DNA from: Saxidomus purpurata
Lineage: Eukaryota > Mollusca > Bivalvia > Venerida > Veneridae
Direction: 5' to 3'
Length of the DNA: 64,000 nt
NCBI GenBank assembly: GCA_022818135.1
Contig: JAFMSR010000001.1
Location: forward strand, 6,015,470-6,079,469
Shown: piece by piece, positions 1 through 11,005 of the stretch
Position numbering within the stretch: position 1 is the stretch's first letter
Layout of the letters: the number at the start of each line of letters is the position of its first letter
The notes under the pieces: generated by a model
What the model was told of the DNA's origin: nothing
What the model saw: only the letters and a program-made list of their open reading frames with translations
Databases searched by the model: none
Program-made: the position numbers and the translations under genes

Positions 1-115
1 GTTTCTTCAGATTTTTTCATCAAACTTTTAAATTGCAATACTTATGACATAATGGTCATGATGTCGAAAAATGTTGTTGGTCAAGGTCATATTTGACAGA
101 GTTATGCCCCTTTTT

Positions 116-1669
116 AGCTCGACTATTCGAAGAATAAGGAGACTATTGCACTCGCCCCGGCGTCGGCGTCGGCGTCGGCGTCGGTGTCGGCGTCGGCGTC
201 GGCGTCGGCGTCTGCGTTGGTTAAAGTTTTTAATGAAGTCAAATATCTTGAATACTATCAAAGGTATTGACTTGAAACTCAAAATATATCTTTACCATCA
301 ACATCTACACCTGAGGAAACAATCCCCATAACTCTGTTTTGATTTTTGACAGATTTATGCCCCTTTTTAACTTAGAATTTTTGGTTAAAGTTTTTTATAA
401 ATTCAAATATCTTGCATATTATCAAAGGTATTGACTTGAAACTCAAAATATATCTTTACCATCAACATCTACACCTGAGGAAACAATCCTCATAACTCTT
501 TTTTGATTTTTGACAGATTTTGCACCTTTTTAACTTAGAATTTTTTGTTAAAGTTTTTAATAAAGTCAAATATCCTGAATACTATCAAAGGTATTGACTT
601 GAAACTCAAACTGTTTGTTTACCATCAACATCTACACCTGAGGAAACAATCCCCATAACTCTGTTTTGATTTTTGACAGATTTATGCCCCTTTTTAACTT
701 AGAATTTTTGGTTAAAGTTTTTTATAAATTCAAATATCTTGCAAATTATCAAAGGTATTGACTTGAAACTCAAAATATATCTTTACCATCAGCATCTACA
801 CCTGAGGAAACAATCCTCATAACTCCGTTTTGATTTTTGACAGATTTATGCCCCTTTTTAACTTAGAATTTTTTGTTAAAGATTTTTATAAATTCAAATA
901 TCTTGAATACTATCAAAGGTATTGACTTGAAACTCAAAGTATGTGTCTACAATCAACATCTACACCTGAGGAAACAATCCCCATAACTCTGTTTTGATTT
1001 TTGACAGATTTATGCCCCTTTTTAACTTAGAATATTTGGTAAAAGATTTTATAAAGTCAAATGTTTTGAATACTATCAAAGGTATTGACTTGAAACTCAA
1101 AGTATGTGTCTACCATCAACATCTACATCTGAGGAAACAATCCCCATAACTCTGTTTTGATTTTTGACAGATTTATGCCCCTTTTAACTTAGATTTTTTT
1201 TATGGACTTAAAATGTATGTTTACTGTCAACATCTTCACCAATGTTTTTGATTTTTGACATTTATGCCCCTTTTAACTTAGAATTGTCACAGTTTTTACC
1301 AAACTAACATGGAAATACTCGAAATGGCTTTCTTTTGAAATGTCATAGAATAATTATGCAGCATGCAGCGGTCATGCTTTTTTAATTCTATACATTTCAA
1401 TTTTGAAAAGTTACAGAGTTATTCATGATCAAATTTACAAGGTTATGTATTTCTTTGAAATTATCCCCTCCTCCCTCCACTTGGCTTACAGAATCCAGAG
1501 TAAGGCTTTGAATGTAATGTACATTTACAAAGGTCTTTGAACAAGTTTCATATCTTTGACCTTAATTCTTACAGACAATTACACAATACTCCTGTTCTTT
1601 GACAAAAAACCCATTTTACCAACAACCTTTCGAATAGTCGAGCGTGCTGTCATGTGACAGCTCTTGTTG
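116..1669 (+). repeat. Pearl-like element P1 with about 163-bp tandem core
   Basis: The element starts with AGCTCGACTATTCGAAG, followed by a GGCGTC microsatellite (about 160-215). Six diverged core monomers follow; a landmark 'tgcccctttttaac' recurs near 358, 521, 683, 848, 1011 and 1174, a period of about 163 bp. It ends with CGAATAGTCGAGCG...GACAGCTCTTGTT, so the termini are short inverted repeats. This layout (microsatellite head, tandem core, conserved 3' end) matches bivalve 'pearl' elements, thought to be non-autonomous. The arginine-rich reading frames across the microsatellite are repeat artefacts. Confidence 0.75.
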
Positions 1670-2675
1670 TACTTAGATTTTGTCACAAAATTATTTGTCA
1701 TTCTGACAAAGGTCTAAGAGGGCGACACAAGTGTTCTACTGAACATCCATCGAGTCTTTAGCTGTCAGTATCAAATTCAGTTTTTTAAAGCAAATAAAAA
1801 TATGTAACCATCGATGTGTAAAGCGATGTAAGTTTCTTTCATTTTCTTGTGTAGTGTAGTGTAGTGTAGTGTAGTGTAGTGTAGTGTAGTAAGAATATTA
1901 ATTTTTTATAAGGGAAACTACAAGATTGTGACGTCACAGATGTTACACAAGTCAATGTCAAAATGTTTACTGGCATAAACAAGTACATGTTTCTCGCCGA
2001 GCAGCTTCGAAGGAACTGGTTGTGCCGTATTGACGCTGACAGAAATTTTACAAATAGTGATTATTTACCTTTACTGTCTTAGAGTGCTGTCGCTTTTCAG
2101 GAATCAAGTACAATATTTTTTACACACAGAAACTTAGTCTACATCATACACAGTGTGAAAGTCTGAACCCGTATTTCTCCAATCGCGACGTCATATATAT
2201 CAGTAAAAAAGTATCCATACGCCATTCATAAGAACGAGGGAACTATTTTGTTTCTATTTTGTCTATATTTTTGTGAACTTTCTGTTGTATATGATAAAAG
2301 GAAATGCTGTTCTAACAGGTTTCTTCGCGCTTTCGCTGACTGTGTTAAGACCTAGTTTCTAGCATAGTATACTCCATATGTATACAACCTCACTCGAACA
2401 TGCAATATAGCTATGTATTAAAACCAATCTTATTACAGTCACTTGATGCAGGTTGCGCTGTTGTTACCGCCCGGCGTCCGTCCATTGCTGACAAATCGGC
2501 AAAATATTTAAACATCTTTATCTGTTTTGGAATTAGTAACTATGTGAACCTATACATTTTTGGGAAAGTCTGTTCAACTCTACACAAATCAAACAAAACC
2601 AATGATGTTGTTTATGATTACCAAAAGAAATATTTATTATAAATGTGATCAAATTTCTTACCTATCTCCATTTTT
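1670..2675. other. Intergenic, no gene seen; TGTAG microsatellite
   Basis: About 1 kb with no recognisable coding exon on either strand. A TGTAG pentamer repeat, about eight copies, sits at 1850-1890. The rest is unclassified AT-rich sequence. Confidence 0.5.
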
Positions 2676-3480
2676 AGCTCGACTATTCGGAGAATATGGA
2701 GAGCTATTACAGTCACTTATGCGTCGGCGTCGGCGTTGCAGCTTTGGTTAAAGTGTTGCCTGCTAAGTACTATCATGCTTATATCTCAGTAACCACTTAT
2801 GATATTGACTTAATTTTTGTTCATGTCTTTAGGGGTGTCATACAATCAAGGCAGATAACTCTTGTATAAATTTAGTACAAATTATGGCCCTTGTTTGACT
2901 TTGAAAATTTGGTTAAAGTTTTGCCTGCTAGGTACTATCATGCACATATTTCAGTAACCACTTATGATATTGACTTGAAACTTTGTTAATGTCTCTGGGG
3001 GTGTCACACAGTCAAGTTAGATAACTCTTGTATAAATTTAGTACAAATTATGGCCCTTGTTTGACTTTGAAAATTTGGTTAAAGTTTTGCCTGCTAGGTA
3101 CTACATTTGGTTAAAGTTTTGCCTTCTAGGTACTATCATGCACATATTTCAGTAACCACTTATGATATTGACTTGAAACTTTATTTATGTCTTTAGGAGT
3201 GTCACACAGTCAAGTCAGATTACTCTTGTATAAATTTAATACAATTTATGGCCCTTGTTTGACTTTGAAAAATTGTTTAAAGTTTTTGCCTGCTAGGTAC
3301 TATCATGTACATATCTCAGTAACCACTTATGATATTGACCTGAACTTTGTTAATGTCTTAGGGGTGTCACACAGTCAAGTTAGATAACTCTTTGTATAAA
3401 TTTTATACAAATTATGGCCCTTGTTTGACTTTGAAAATTTGGTTAAAGTTTTGCCTGCTAGGTACTATTGCACAAAAAAG
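2676..3480 (+). repeat. Pearl-like element P2, 3'-truncated
   Basis: It opens with AGCTCGACTATTCGGAG and a short GCGTCGGC stretch, then about four core monomers with landmark 'tttgactttgaaa' near 2893, 3060, 3258 and 3424. A partial internal duplication at about 3073-3130 lengthens one unit. The monomer is the same as in the element at 40038-41414. The canonical 3' end (AATAGTCGAGCG...CTCTTGTT) is missing; the core runs into unrelated sequence near 3480. Confidence 0.7.
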
Positions 3481-4066
3481 TCACATAACTCCTCAACCAT
3501 ATTTGAATAGATATGTACCTTTTTGTCACAAAAACTTAATATTAGCTATGACAAAGTCAAACTTTGAAATTATTTTGCTTTGGACAACAGGGTTTTGTTG
3601 CAGTCAAATTCTTTGGGTCAAGGTCATATTTGATATATTTGTGCCCTTTTTTGCACTATAGTTTAGTTGACTATATTTTTTCCATTTCTTAATATTTGTT
3701 ATGATATTGCTTGTGACAACATGGTCATGATTGACCCCTCTTCCTCTTCACCCTAACTCCACCTCTCCCCTACCCCAACCGCCCCGAATAAAAATTTCAT
3801 ATTTGTTTTTATTAGTTTGACAGTATTTACACAATCTTTTATTTTCTCATATATTGTATAACAACAGTCCATATTTGATAAAAAATCATAATTTTCATTT
3901 CATCAGTTAAGTAATAAGAAATTCGTTTCAGAAGGGCAATTCTGATATTTATTTTGGGGCAAACTCTTGAAAGCTGTACATTCCAAGACGAAGTATTTTG
4001 TACAAATAGCTGATAGGTTCACGATATTAGTTTTTAACATCATCATATTTCTTTTATATCTTTTAG
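3481..4066. other. Intergenic or intronic, no exon seen
   Basis: AT-rich sequence. About 3530-3660 resembles the stretch just before P1 at the start of the window (shared 'gtcaaggtcatatttga'), so it is probably the tail of a dispersed repeat. A polypyrimidine tract and TTTTAG acceptor at 4061-4066 lead into the next exon. Confidence 0.4.
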
Positions 4067-4323
4067 GGTCATTTCACTATTTTCACCAATCAATAGCAAA
4101 GACAGTTGTGTTCGGTAACATGTATTGTTACCTGTGTAACGTAGAAAGTTTCACGGTCCCAGAGACATGTCACTTACAACAGTTGGACTCAGGTCGGTCA
4201 TCGTACCTTCTAACACTACTCGATCCAAATAGGGGATACCCAAGAAGTCATTCAAATCACAAAAAACTCGAAACAATAAATGACGAAACCTGTGAGGAAG
4301 GAAGGATATTTGATACATTTTTG
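4067..4323 (+). CDS. Receptor-like locus 1, internal exon (ectodomain)
   Basis: An internal exon with acceptor TTTTAG|GG and donor TTG|GTAAGT, phase 1 at entry and phase 0 at exit, 257 bp. It encodes an extracellular segment with the motif VVFGNMYCYLCN, followed by a spaced Cys pattern (PETCHL, DETCEEG). The exon at 18706-18962 has the same length and phases and is its paralogue. In molluscan receptor ectodomains I know, a 'Y.N.YC..CN' motif follows a cysteine-rich amino end; that family link is inference. The exon that should precede it was not found upstream in the window, so it may lie beyond the left edge. The open frame extending back to 3967 is intron read-through. Confidence 0.75.
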
Positions 4324-4527
4324 GTAAGTACTATCTGCAGATCTTCTAAAGGAAATTTTACGTTTTGGGAAGAAATGATTTAAAGTAGCGCTTAAATTTG
4401 AATCTCCAGTCTTCAAATTTTTAGAAATTTTTCATTATGTTTACATAGTTTTTATACCTATATATTTTGGAAAAGTATTATTGATCTCTTAACAATGATA
4501 AATAGAAATGGAAATGATGAAATACAA

Positions 4528-4925
4528 TAAAATAGTTATCGAGGAAGGATCTACACGACTTCCCGGTTGCATGCTGTGTAGAAAACTTACTTAGTCAACC
4601 ACATCTAGGTCTTGTTTTATTCACGGCCGTGGTTCATCTACACTTGGCGACGTATTTACATGTGTTCATATTGCATATGTTTACAGGAAGTTTGCAAGAA
4701 ATTATATAATAAATCAAAATAATTATCGAGGAAGGATGTACAAGCCTTTTCGAGAAGGCTTACTTAGTCAACGACATCTAGGTCTTGTTTTATTCACGGC
4801 CGTGGTACACCTACACTTTGCGACGTAAATATTTTTGAGGTTAGTCTTGGGTGTGATTGTACATGTATATATAACGATTATTTCATATTGCATCTATTTA
4901 CAGGGAGTTTGCAAGAAATTATATT
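4528..4925 (+). repeat. Intronic tandem duplication with decoy splice acceptor
   Basis: Two direct copies, about 4528-4711 and 4714-4925, share 'tatcgaggaaggat', 'cttacttagtcaac', 'catctaggtcttgtttt' and 'cacggccgtgg'. Each ends in a TTTACAG acceptor followed by the first ~20 bases of the next exon (GTTTGCAAGAAATTATAT). Only the second copy continues into the true exon at 4904. The first copy (after AG at 4685-4686) meets a stop after about a dozen codons. Locus 2 has a single copy in the equivalent intron (421 bp against 580 bp). Confidence 0.8.
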
Positions 4926-5683
4926 GTCCTGTATTGACGGTCCCTGTAGATGGTGAATGTGTACAGTTTGTAGTAAACGCTAACGGCTTTCATTATAGTG
5001 TCGATATACAGCTAGTTTCAGACGAAGAAATCAAGCAATTGGATGTGGATAAGAATGGTATCGTGTACTTGTATAACTTTATTAAAAGACGACTCATGTT
5101 AGATAGATGTGCACTATGTGGCGGGAAAATGTACGTATCGAGAGATAATACCACAACGACCGTGTCTGACATATATGCTAAGTTTACACTTGTAGCATCA
5201 CCTGAATGTACAAGGGATCATATATTATCAAAAGTTGCAATGCTTGAAATTTCAAACTTCACTGCCAAAATAAGACTTGGACAAAATTTGGTGCGTTTTG
5301 CAGGTTACGTACGAGAACCATGGAAATGGGAGGTAACTCAATGGGACCTGGTATCTACTTTCAGGAATTGTTTTTCGGCTCAAGCCCTTAATTCAGATCA
5401 GCGATCCAATTGTCCTAAATTCAAATTGACATCTGGTGAATATTACAGAGTACTTCACAACCATAAACGAGCAAAGAACTTCTATTTTTATGGAATCCTA
5501 ACGACGTTAACAGTGCTGTGTATGTCTGTTTGGAGAACTACCTTCAAGTTGACAAACCACGAGGAGCTGGCGTTGCAAATCATATTTCTCTTGCCACAAT
5601 TATCACAACGGTGTCTATCATTACGTTTAAAAGTTTTGTGTTTGGCTTTTAAACTGATAAAACGGAATCATCATTTTAGTTGA
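4904..5683 (+). pseudogene. Receptor-like locus 1, last exon with one-base frameshift
   Basis: Acceptor TTTACAG|GGAGTTTGC, phase 0. It encodes a cysteine-containing ectodomain (GVCKKLYCPVLTVP, CALCGG, SPECTR, GYVREPWKWE, SNCP...EYYRVL). Compared with 19384-20127 it lacks one A in the run at about 5473-5475. The frame then changes and reads an unrelated tail to a stop at 5681-5683. In the paralogous frame the sequence stays open across a 6-bp insertion and would stop at 5650-5652 after a hydrophobic segment. The lesion is thus a single indel, compatible with a recent pseudogene, a null allele or a sequencing error. I annotate it as possibly broken. Everything before the lesion is intact. Confidence 0.7.
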
Positions 5684-5731
5684 ATTTTTGAATTGGTGTT
5701 GTTGCTAGCAGTATAGGCTGGCTGCAATGGA

Positions 5732-5737
5732 AATAAA
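5732..5737 (+). promoter_or_regulatory. Candidate poly(A) signal of locus 1
   Basis: AATAAA lies about 50 bases after the last stop of locus 1. The position suits a short 3' UTR. There is no direct evidence of use. Confidence 0.4.
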
Positions 5738-5739
5738 AT

Positions 5740-6424
5740 TCTTGCTGTTAGCTTAACGTATAGTTACGGTTGTTCTATCAATTAAATCTTTGGTCTACCA
5801 ACGTGCAGTATGAAACATTTACATTACCAGCTACAATAACATACAAGTTTATATAACACTGACACAATATAAGTAAAAGTGGTAATGTAATACGAACAAG
5901 AGGGCGATGATAGCCGTATATGGCTCGCTCGAGCACCATTGTCTAGCATGTCAAGACAGTCCAGTAAAATACGAACCAAATTCTCACTAGATTTTGTCAA
6001 CAAAAGTTTTGCTTTAATCTTATAAAGTGTCCAAAGTTTTCAACCAGCTTAGTCAAATTGCAAAATGCAGATAAGTTACTAATAAAATACAAGCTTCGCA
6101 TTTAATAAGTTTCATGTAATTTAGAGGCAAAGTCCGATGGTTTTCCTATACTTTTATGCACTATTAAGTTTTAACATGTCACGAGGTTGAACACCACAAA
6201 ATCCTGAGTATTATGTTCTGTCCATGTTTCTTGTATATATGTCTGTTGTATTTGTCAGTATATGTTATATTACAGGCCATAAACCCAGACCATTCATCCC
6301 ATGAATTTCCCACTCATTTATTTTTTCTTCATTCACACTAAAATTCATCTCATTTCATTACCTAACGACTGATTTTGCATGATGGGCCTCTTTCACGAAT
6401 TTGACATTCCCGGGTTTTCTCCTG
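5740..6424. other. Intergenic, repeat fragment only
   Basis: A short 'aagagggcgatgatagccg' fragment near 5898 belongs to the bivalve repeat type seen complete at 38785-39778. No exon recognised. Confidence 0.4.
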
Positions 6425-6695
6425 GCGAATGCGCACTTGGAATACAGTCGATATGGCTTACGCCTGACTTTTTTCTTTCTCCACCAGAAATTATTTATTT
6501 CCTAGTGTCATTGTGCCTTTGCAGGTAATAAGTTATACCATTCCATTTGTACATCTTATTGCTTTCGTTTCATGATATTTGTCAGCATTGCGCGCCTGTA
6601 ATAATGTAATGATATGCATTTTCATGCATAAGGCACTTGGAATACAGTCGATATGGCTTACGCATGACCTTTTTCTTTCATTGTGCCTTTGCAGG
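6425..6695. repeat. Direct repeat beside the Ty3 fragment
   Basis: About 60 bp sharing 'cacttggaatacagtcgata' and 'cattgtgcctttgcagg' occurs at about 6427-6526 and again at about 6634-6695. The first copy carries an extra 30 bp or so. The second abuts the 3' side of the retroelement fragment. It could be a duplicated non-coding part of the element; a true LTR cannot be demonstrated. Confidence 0.5.
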
Positions 6696-6739
6696 CCTGG
6701 TAAAACATGCCCCATCACAGAACGGAAAGTACACATACG

Positions 6740-7905
6740 ACATTGGTGGCCAGTGTGGGGGCCGAGTATTCTTTGAGAACCTAAACTTTTTCAGGGTCAG
6801 TTTCCACACCTTTTGAGCTGACAATATGGCCCAGATATTGAACCTGGTCCTGCAAAACTCGCATTTACAACCTTTCAACTTCATGTTGTACTGCTCAATA
6901 CGCTGGAAAACTGCCTCAAGACTTCTAAAGTGTGAATCGATGGAGACTATTACATCATCTAGATTATCAAGAACTCTTTCAGATGTAACTCGCCAATACA
7001 ACGTTCCATCAGGCGCTGAAACGTTGCAGGGGCATTGGTGAGACCAGAAGCCATACGGTTACACTCGTAGAACCCGAGTGGACCAACGCTGAAGGCGGTC
7101 TTCTGCTTGTCTTCTTCTTTGACTAGCACTTGCCAGTAGCCGGACCGTAAATCAAGCTTGGAAAAGAATTTAAAACCGACTGAAGAATCAATTGTTTCGT
7201 CAATACGCGGAAGTGTGTAGGCGTCCTTGATTGTGCGGTTATTCATCTTCCGGCAATCAATACAAAACCGCAAGGAGCCATCCTTCTTGCGTACTTATAC
7301 AACATTCCATTTGAAGAAAATGGACTCCTAGAATCACGGATAGCACAAGCACAAATTATATCTTTCAGATGTTCACTTACTTCTTCAAACAAACCGGGAG
7401 AGTTTCGTCTGTATTGTTCCTTGAAGGGAGAAGGATCTGACAACTTGAGGTCATGCTGTATTAAGTTTGTCAAACCATGATAAGTAGGACCTGATGAGAA
7501 AATATGCTTCAAGCTACTGAGAAAAGAATGGACTTTGGACTGTTATTCGGGAGACAAAGTGTCAGATGGAACAGAAATACCAAGTTCTTCTAAAGATTTG
7601 TCAGAATTGTGAAAATTATCAATAATGGTCTCAGAAGGATCAATTCTTCTTACTACAGAAACATCCTGACGATTACAAAGAGTATTTCTTGGATGTATAC
7701 TGATGTGATGAGCTGTAATGTTACAAACCCGAACAGGAATTCTACAGAAGGAACTACCTAATTGCAACTTTACTAGTCTAGGACAAACATTAACATCAAA
7801 GTATCACTATGCTCAGTAACACATGCTGTCATGTTAGCTAAATTCCTTGCCTTGCCTGCCAAAGTTACAGATTCATTAGGCCTCACAATAGCTGTACGTT
7901 GGTGG
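6740..7905 (-). mobile_element. Decayed Ty3/gypsy-type pol fragment (reverse transcriptase)
   Basis: Read on the minus strand, three broken frames give the linker before the reverse transcriptase, the fingers (FCIDCRKMNNRT), the palm (FFSKLDLRSGYWQV, then PATFQRLM) and the catalytic box. The usual Y-L-D-D is changed to N-L-D-D near 6970. A frame break lies near 7290 and others near 7510-7790. No integrase, RNase H or gag remains, and no LTR is evident. It is an inactive relic. Domain order and motifs identify the family; the exact clade is not resolved. Confidence 0.85.
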
Positions 7906-8950
7906 AGAAGGGTCACGGGTGTGGTATGCACTCCGGGTTAGGGAAGCCATATGTAATTACAGTTCGAGTCCAAGTGCGTCTTGTAAATATTGTGTGTTTA
8001 TGTACTTTTTTTACCAGTATATAATGATATAAGTTATTATTTTTGTTTTGGTAAGTGCTTGTCAGTGCATATCTTCTATTATTTATTGTAGGCTGACATA
8101 GCTGTAATAAATATCTACTTTACAGTAGCGTTTGACCTTTATGACTGACTTTCTCATATTTGAGTGTAAATGGCTGCGCAGATTATCATATCAAATAAGC
8201 TAAAGTGGCATATAATGACATGGGAAGTTTCTGCACTAAAAATCGATCAAACTCAGCTAAGAGTCACAAATTGAAAAATTTAGTAAACTTATTTGAAAGC
8301 GAGTATGTCCCTGTCGATGGCAACGTCAAACCCATTTATGCAGGTATGAATAAAATATGGAGAATCGTTCCAATGTTAAAGGCCGCTTAACACGTATTAC
8401 CTATTGTTCGTATATGTTGTTACCGCAAATCGCAAGAGGTTTCTCTGGGGTCCATGTACTTTCTATGATATATTTACGTTATATTCATAAAGTGTATAAA
8501 TGTAAAATACCAATTTTGATATATAGGCAATGCTTACTTTAGGTAACCACAAACATGGTCGATCAAAGTGAGCCATCGGAGTCGCTGTGTCAAAGGGACA
8601 AATTCAGCATGAATTATAGACGATAATCATGGGAGACTATCTGTAGTAGTAATCTGGCAATGGTTTTGATCCACATCAACGCTTTCTATTACTGCCTGTA
8701 AAGTGTCAGGAAAAACTATTCCGGTCTATTTCCTGTGCGAATACACTATATGTAGCACGCTTTCTTGCATTAAATTAAACTCTCGTTTTTCTTTATTTTG
8801 TTATTGTATATAGATAGAAATTCAAAATTAGAATAAATATTTCACGTCAAGAAATCTTGATAAAATGTCGTATTGGTTAATTTTACGTAGAAAATTCGTA
8901 TAAAACACATCTGAATAGTACGTACATTAAATCTCAATCTATTTTGTTTC
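7906..8950. other. Intergenic, nothing recognised
   Basis: No convincing exon, RNA gene or repeat structure. The short open frames at 8205-8542 have no flanking splice or domain support. Confidence 0.4.
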
Positions 8951-8954
8951 CTCA

Positions 8955-9995
8955 CCTAGCACAAAGTGCAAGAGTGAGCTATTACAATCGCATTCTGTCC
9001 GGCGTCCGTCGTACGGCGTTCCGTTAACATTTTCCTTCAAACGACATCTTTTCTGAATTCACCTGGCCAATGATGATATAACTTGGTAGGAATTATCCTT
9101 GCATGAATACCTTTCGTAGTTGTGCAAATAATTATATTCCATGCAGAACTCTGGTCGCCATGTTAACGGAAAGGACACACTTTTAATAATTCTTATGAAG
9201 AACAGGAAGGCATTAAGTTTAAATATTTGGCATGTGGCACAACCTAGTAATCAAGATTATCCCAATTATGACCCCCGATTCAAAATTGAACTTGCACGAG
9301 GGTCAATTGTTTTTACATATGCTTATATGGGAAACACTTTTAAAATCTTCTCTGAAACTACAAGGCCTCAAGCTTACATATTTATCATGTAACATTGCCT
9401 AATAGACCTCTACCAAGATTGTTCAAATTATGACCCTCTGGTCAAAATTTACCCCCGCCAGGCGTCACTTGTTTTACATAGGCTTCTGTAGGAAAAATTG
9501 TAAAAGTTTTCTGTCTTAAACCACAAAGCCTAGAGCTTAGATATTTATCATGTGGGATTACCTAGTGGATTTCTACCAAGATTGTTAAAATAACGAACCC
9601 AGAGTCAAATATGACCCCGCCTGGGAGTCACTCGTTTTTTTATATGCTTATGCAAGAAACACTTAAAATATCTTCTGCTCTAAAACTACAAGGCCTAGAG
9701 CTTAATTAAATATTTAGCATGTAAAATTACCTAGAAGACATCAAATTGTGACCCCAGCTCAAAATTGACCCCGCACGGGGTCTGTTGATGTAAAATCAAC
9801 ACATGAAAACCTTAAAAAAGCTTTATCTCTTAAACCACAAGGCCTGTAGTTCAGATATTTGGCATATAACATTGCCTGGTCGACTTCTACCAAGAATTCT
9901 TTCATCATGTCCTCGAGGTCAAAATTGACCCTTTCTACTATTGTTGACCTTAATTATAGCCAATGGTAGACAGGTAAGCGATTTAGGGCCATCTT
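8955..9995 (+). repeat. Diverged tandem-core repeat, about 160-bp units
   Basis: The head is 'cctcacctagcacaaagtgc' with CGTCCGTCGTACGG, followed by about five diverged units. A landmark 'aaggcctagagcttagatat' recurs near 9362, 9526, 9690 and 9840. The tail is 'atagccaatggtagacagg' with 'gggccatcttggccatcttg'. It is the same repeat class as at 10860-12440 and 38785-39778. No coding capacity. Confidence 0.65.
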
Positions 9996-10099
9996 GGCCA
10001 TCTTGTTTAATGTATTTTACTAATGTCAGTAAACATGATTGTTTTAAAACTGTCTTCATGTTGAATGGTATTAGTGTATAAATACTTGACAACACTTTT

Positions 10100-10520
10100 A
10101 ACGCACCATATGCTCTTTTAATTCTTTGCTTGATCATCAACCCTTCCAATATATGCCAGCTTATTTTGACTATCTGTGCACGAAAGCTATCATGTCTTGC
10201 ATTCATGAATACTCTGGATGACTACTTCCTTACTTGAGTTTCAAATATAATACAGAAGAGAAATTTAAAATTTAAATACCTGTTTCCTAAGGAAGAGCTT
10301 CAATGCAATTACCCATGTTAAGTCCACGAAGGTTTAAGCGTTCAATTCAAATTCTCTACAATATGATTTGTAGTACACGATCATTTTGAAATCATTTAAT
10401 GGTTTCATCTACCACGTATCTTCATAGAGGCAAGAAATGATAATTGTCGTACACAGATAGCTAAAACCAAGCTGGCAGATATTGGAATGGTTGATAACTA
10501 AATAAAGAATAAAAGAGGTA
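10100..10520. repeat. Inverted duplication with about 220-bp centre
   Basis: The plus strand at about 10428-10518 and the minus strand at about 10206-10100 are clearly homologous: both contain CACAGATAG followed by AGCTGGCA.ATATTGGAA. Both arms read as similar short peptides, the plus arm interrupted by a stop. The element could be a foldback or the remains of a once-coding transposon. I do not recognise the peptide. Confidence 0.55.
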
Positions 10521-11005
10521 GGTTGTGTAATGGAAGTTGGGATTTGTTTCAGTAATCATGTTAGGCAATTTTGTCATCAATGTTTATTAGTTACACTAAT
10601 CTATATACTGCTATTTGATTTTACTTAAATTCCAGTTTATGTCAGTATATACATAGAATTAATACAATAAGTGAACTTTTTATTCAAGTATTCTTTGGTT
10701 TAGGATCTTCCTTTTTGAAAAATCAGAAGTGTCATATTTACCCTCCATTGTGTCAAACTGCCTCCACTGACTAGATACAATTTACAAGTTATACTACTTT
10801 ATCGCGTAGAATTATTACAAAACGGTTCAGTTTATCCCGCAGCAAATTTGCTTGCGGTCACAAAGGTGTAAATTAAATGATCCCAAAGATGAAAATTGAA
10901 GTTTTAATGAAGATTATCGCTTAAGTGTTCACAAATACACAAACCCGCTCTATAGGAAACAAATTGAAAATCTTTATTTCTGAAACCACAAGGCCTAGAT
11001 CTTAG

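Noticed and set aside
28..331. Arginine-rich open frames on both strands
   Set aside because: They translate the GGCGTC microsatellite of the pearl-like element; no signal of a gene.
6678..7767. Intact retrotransposon gene
   Set aside because: Several frame breaks, N for Y in the catalytic box, no integrase and no LTR pair.
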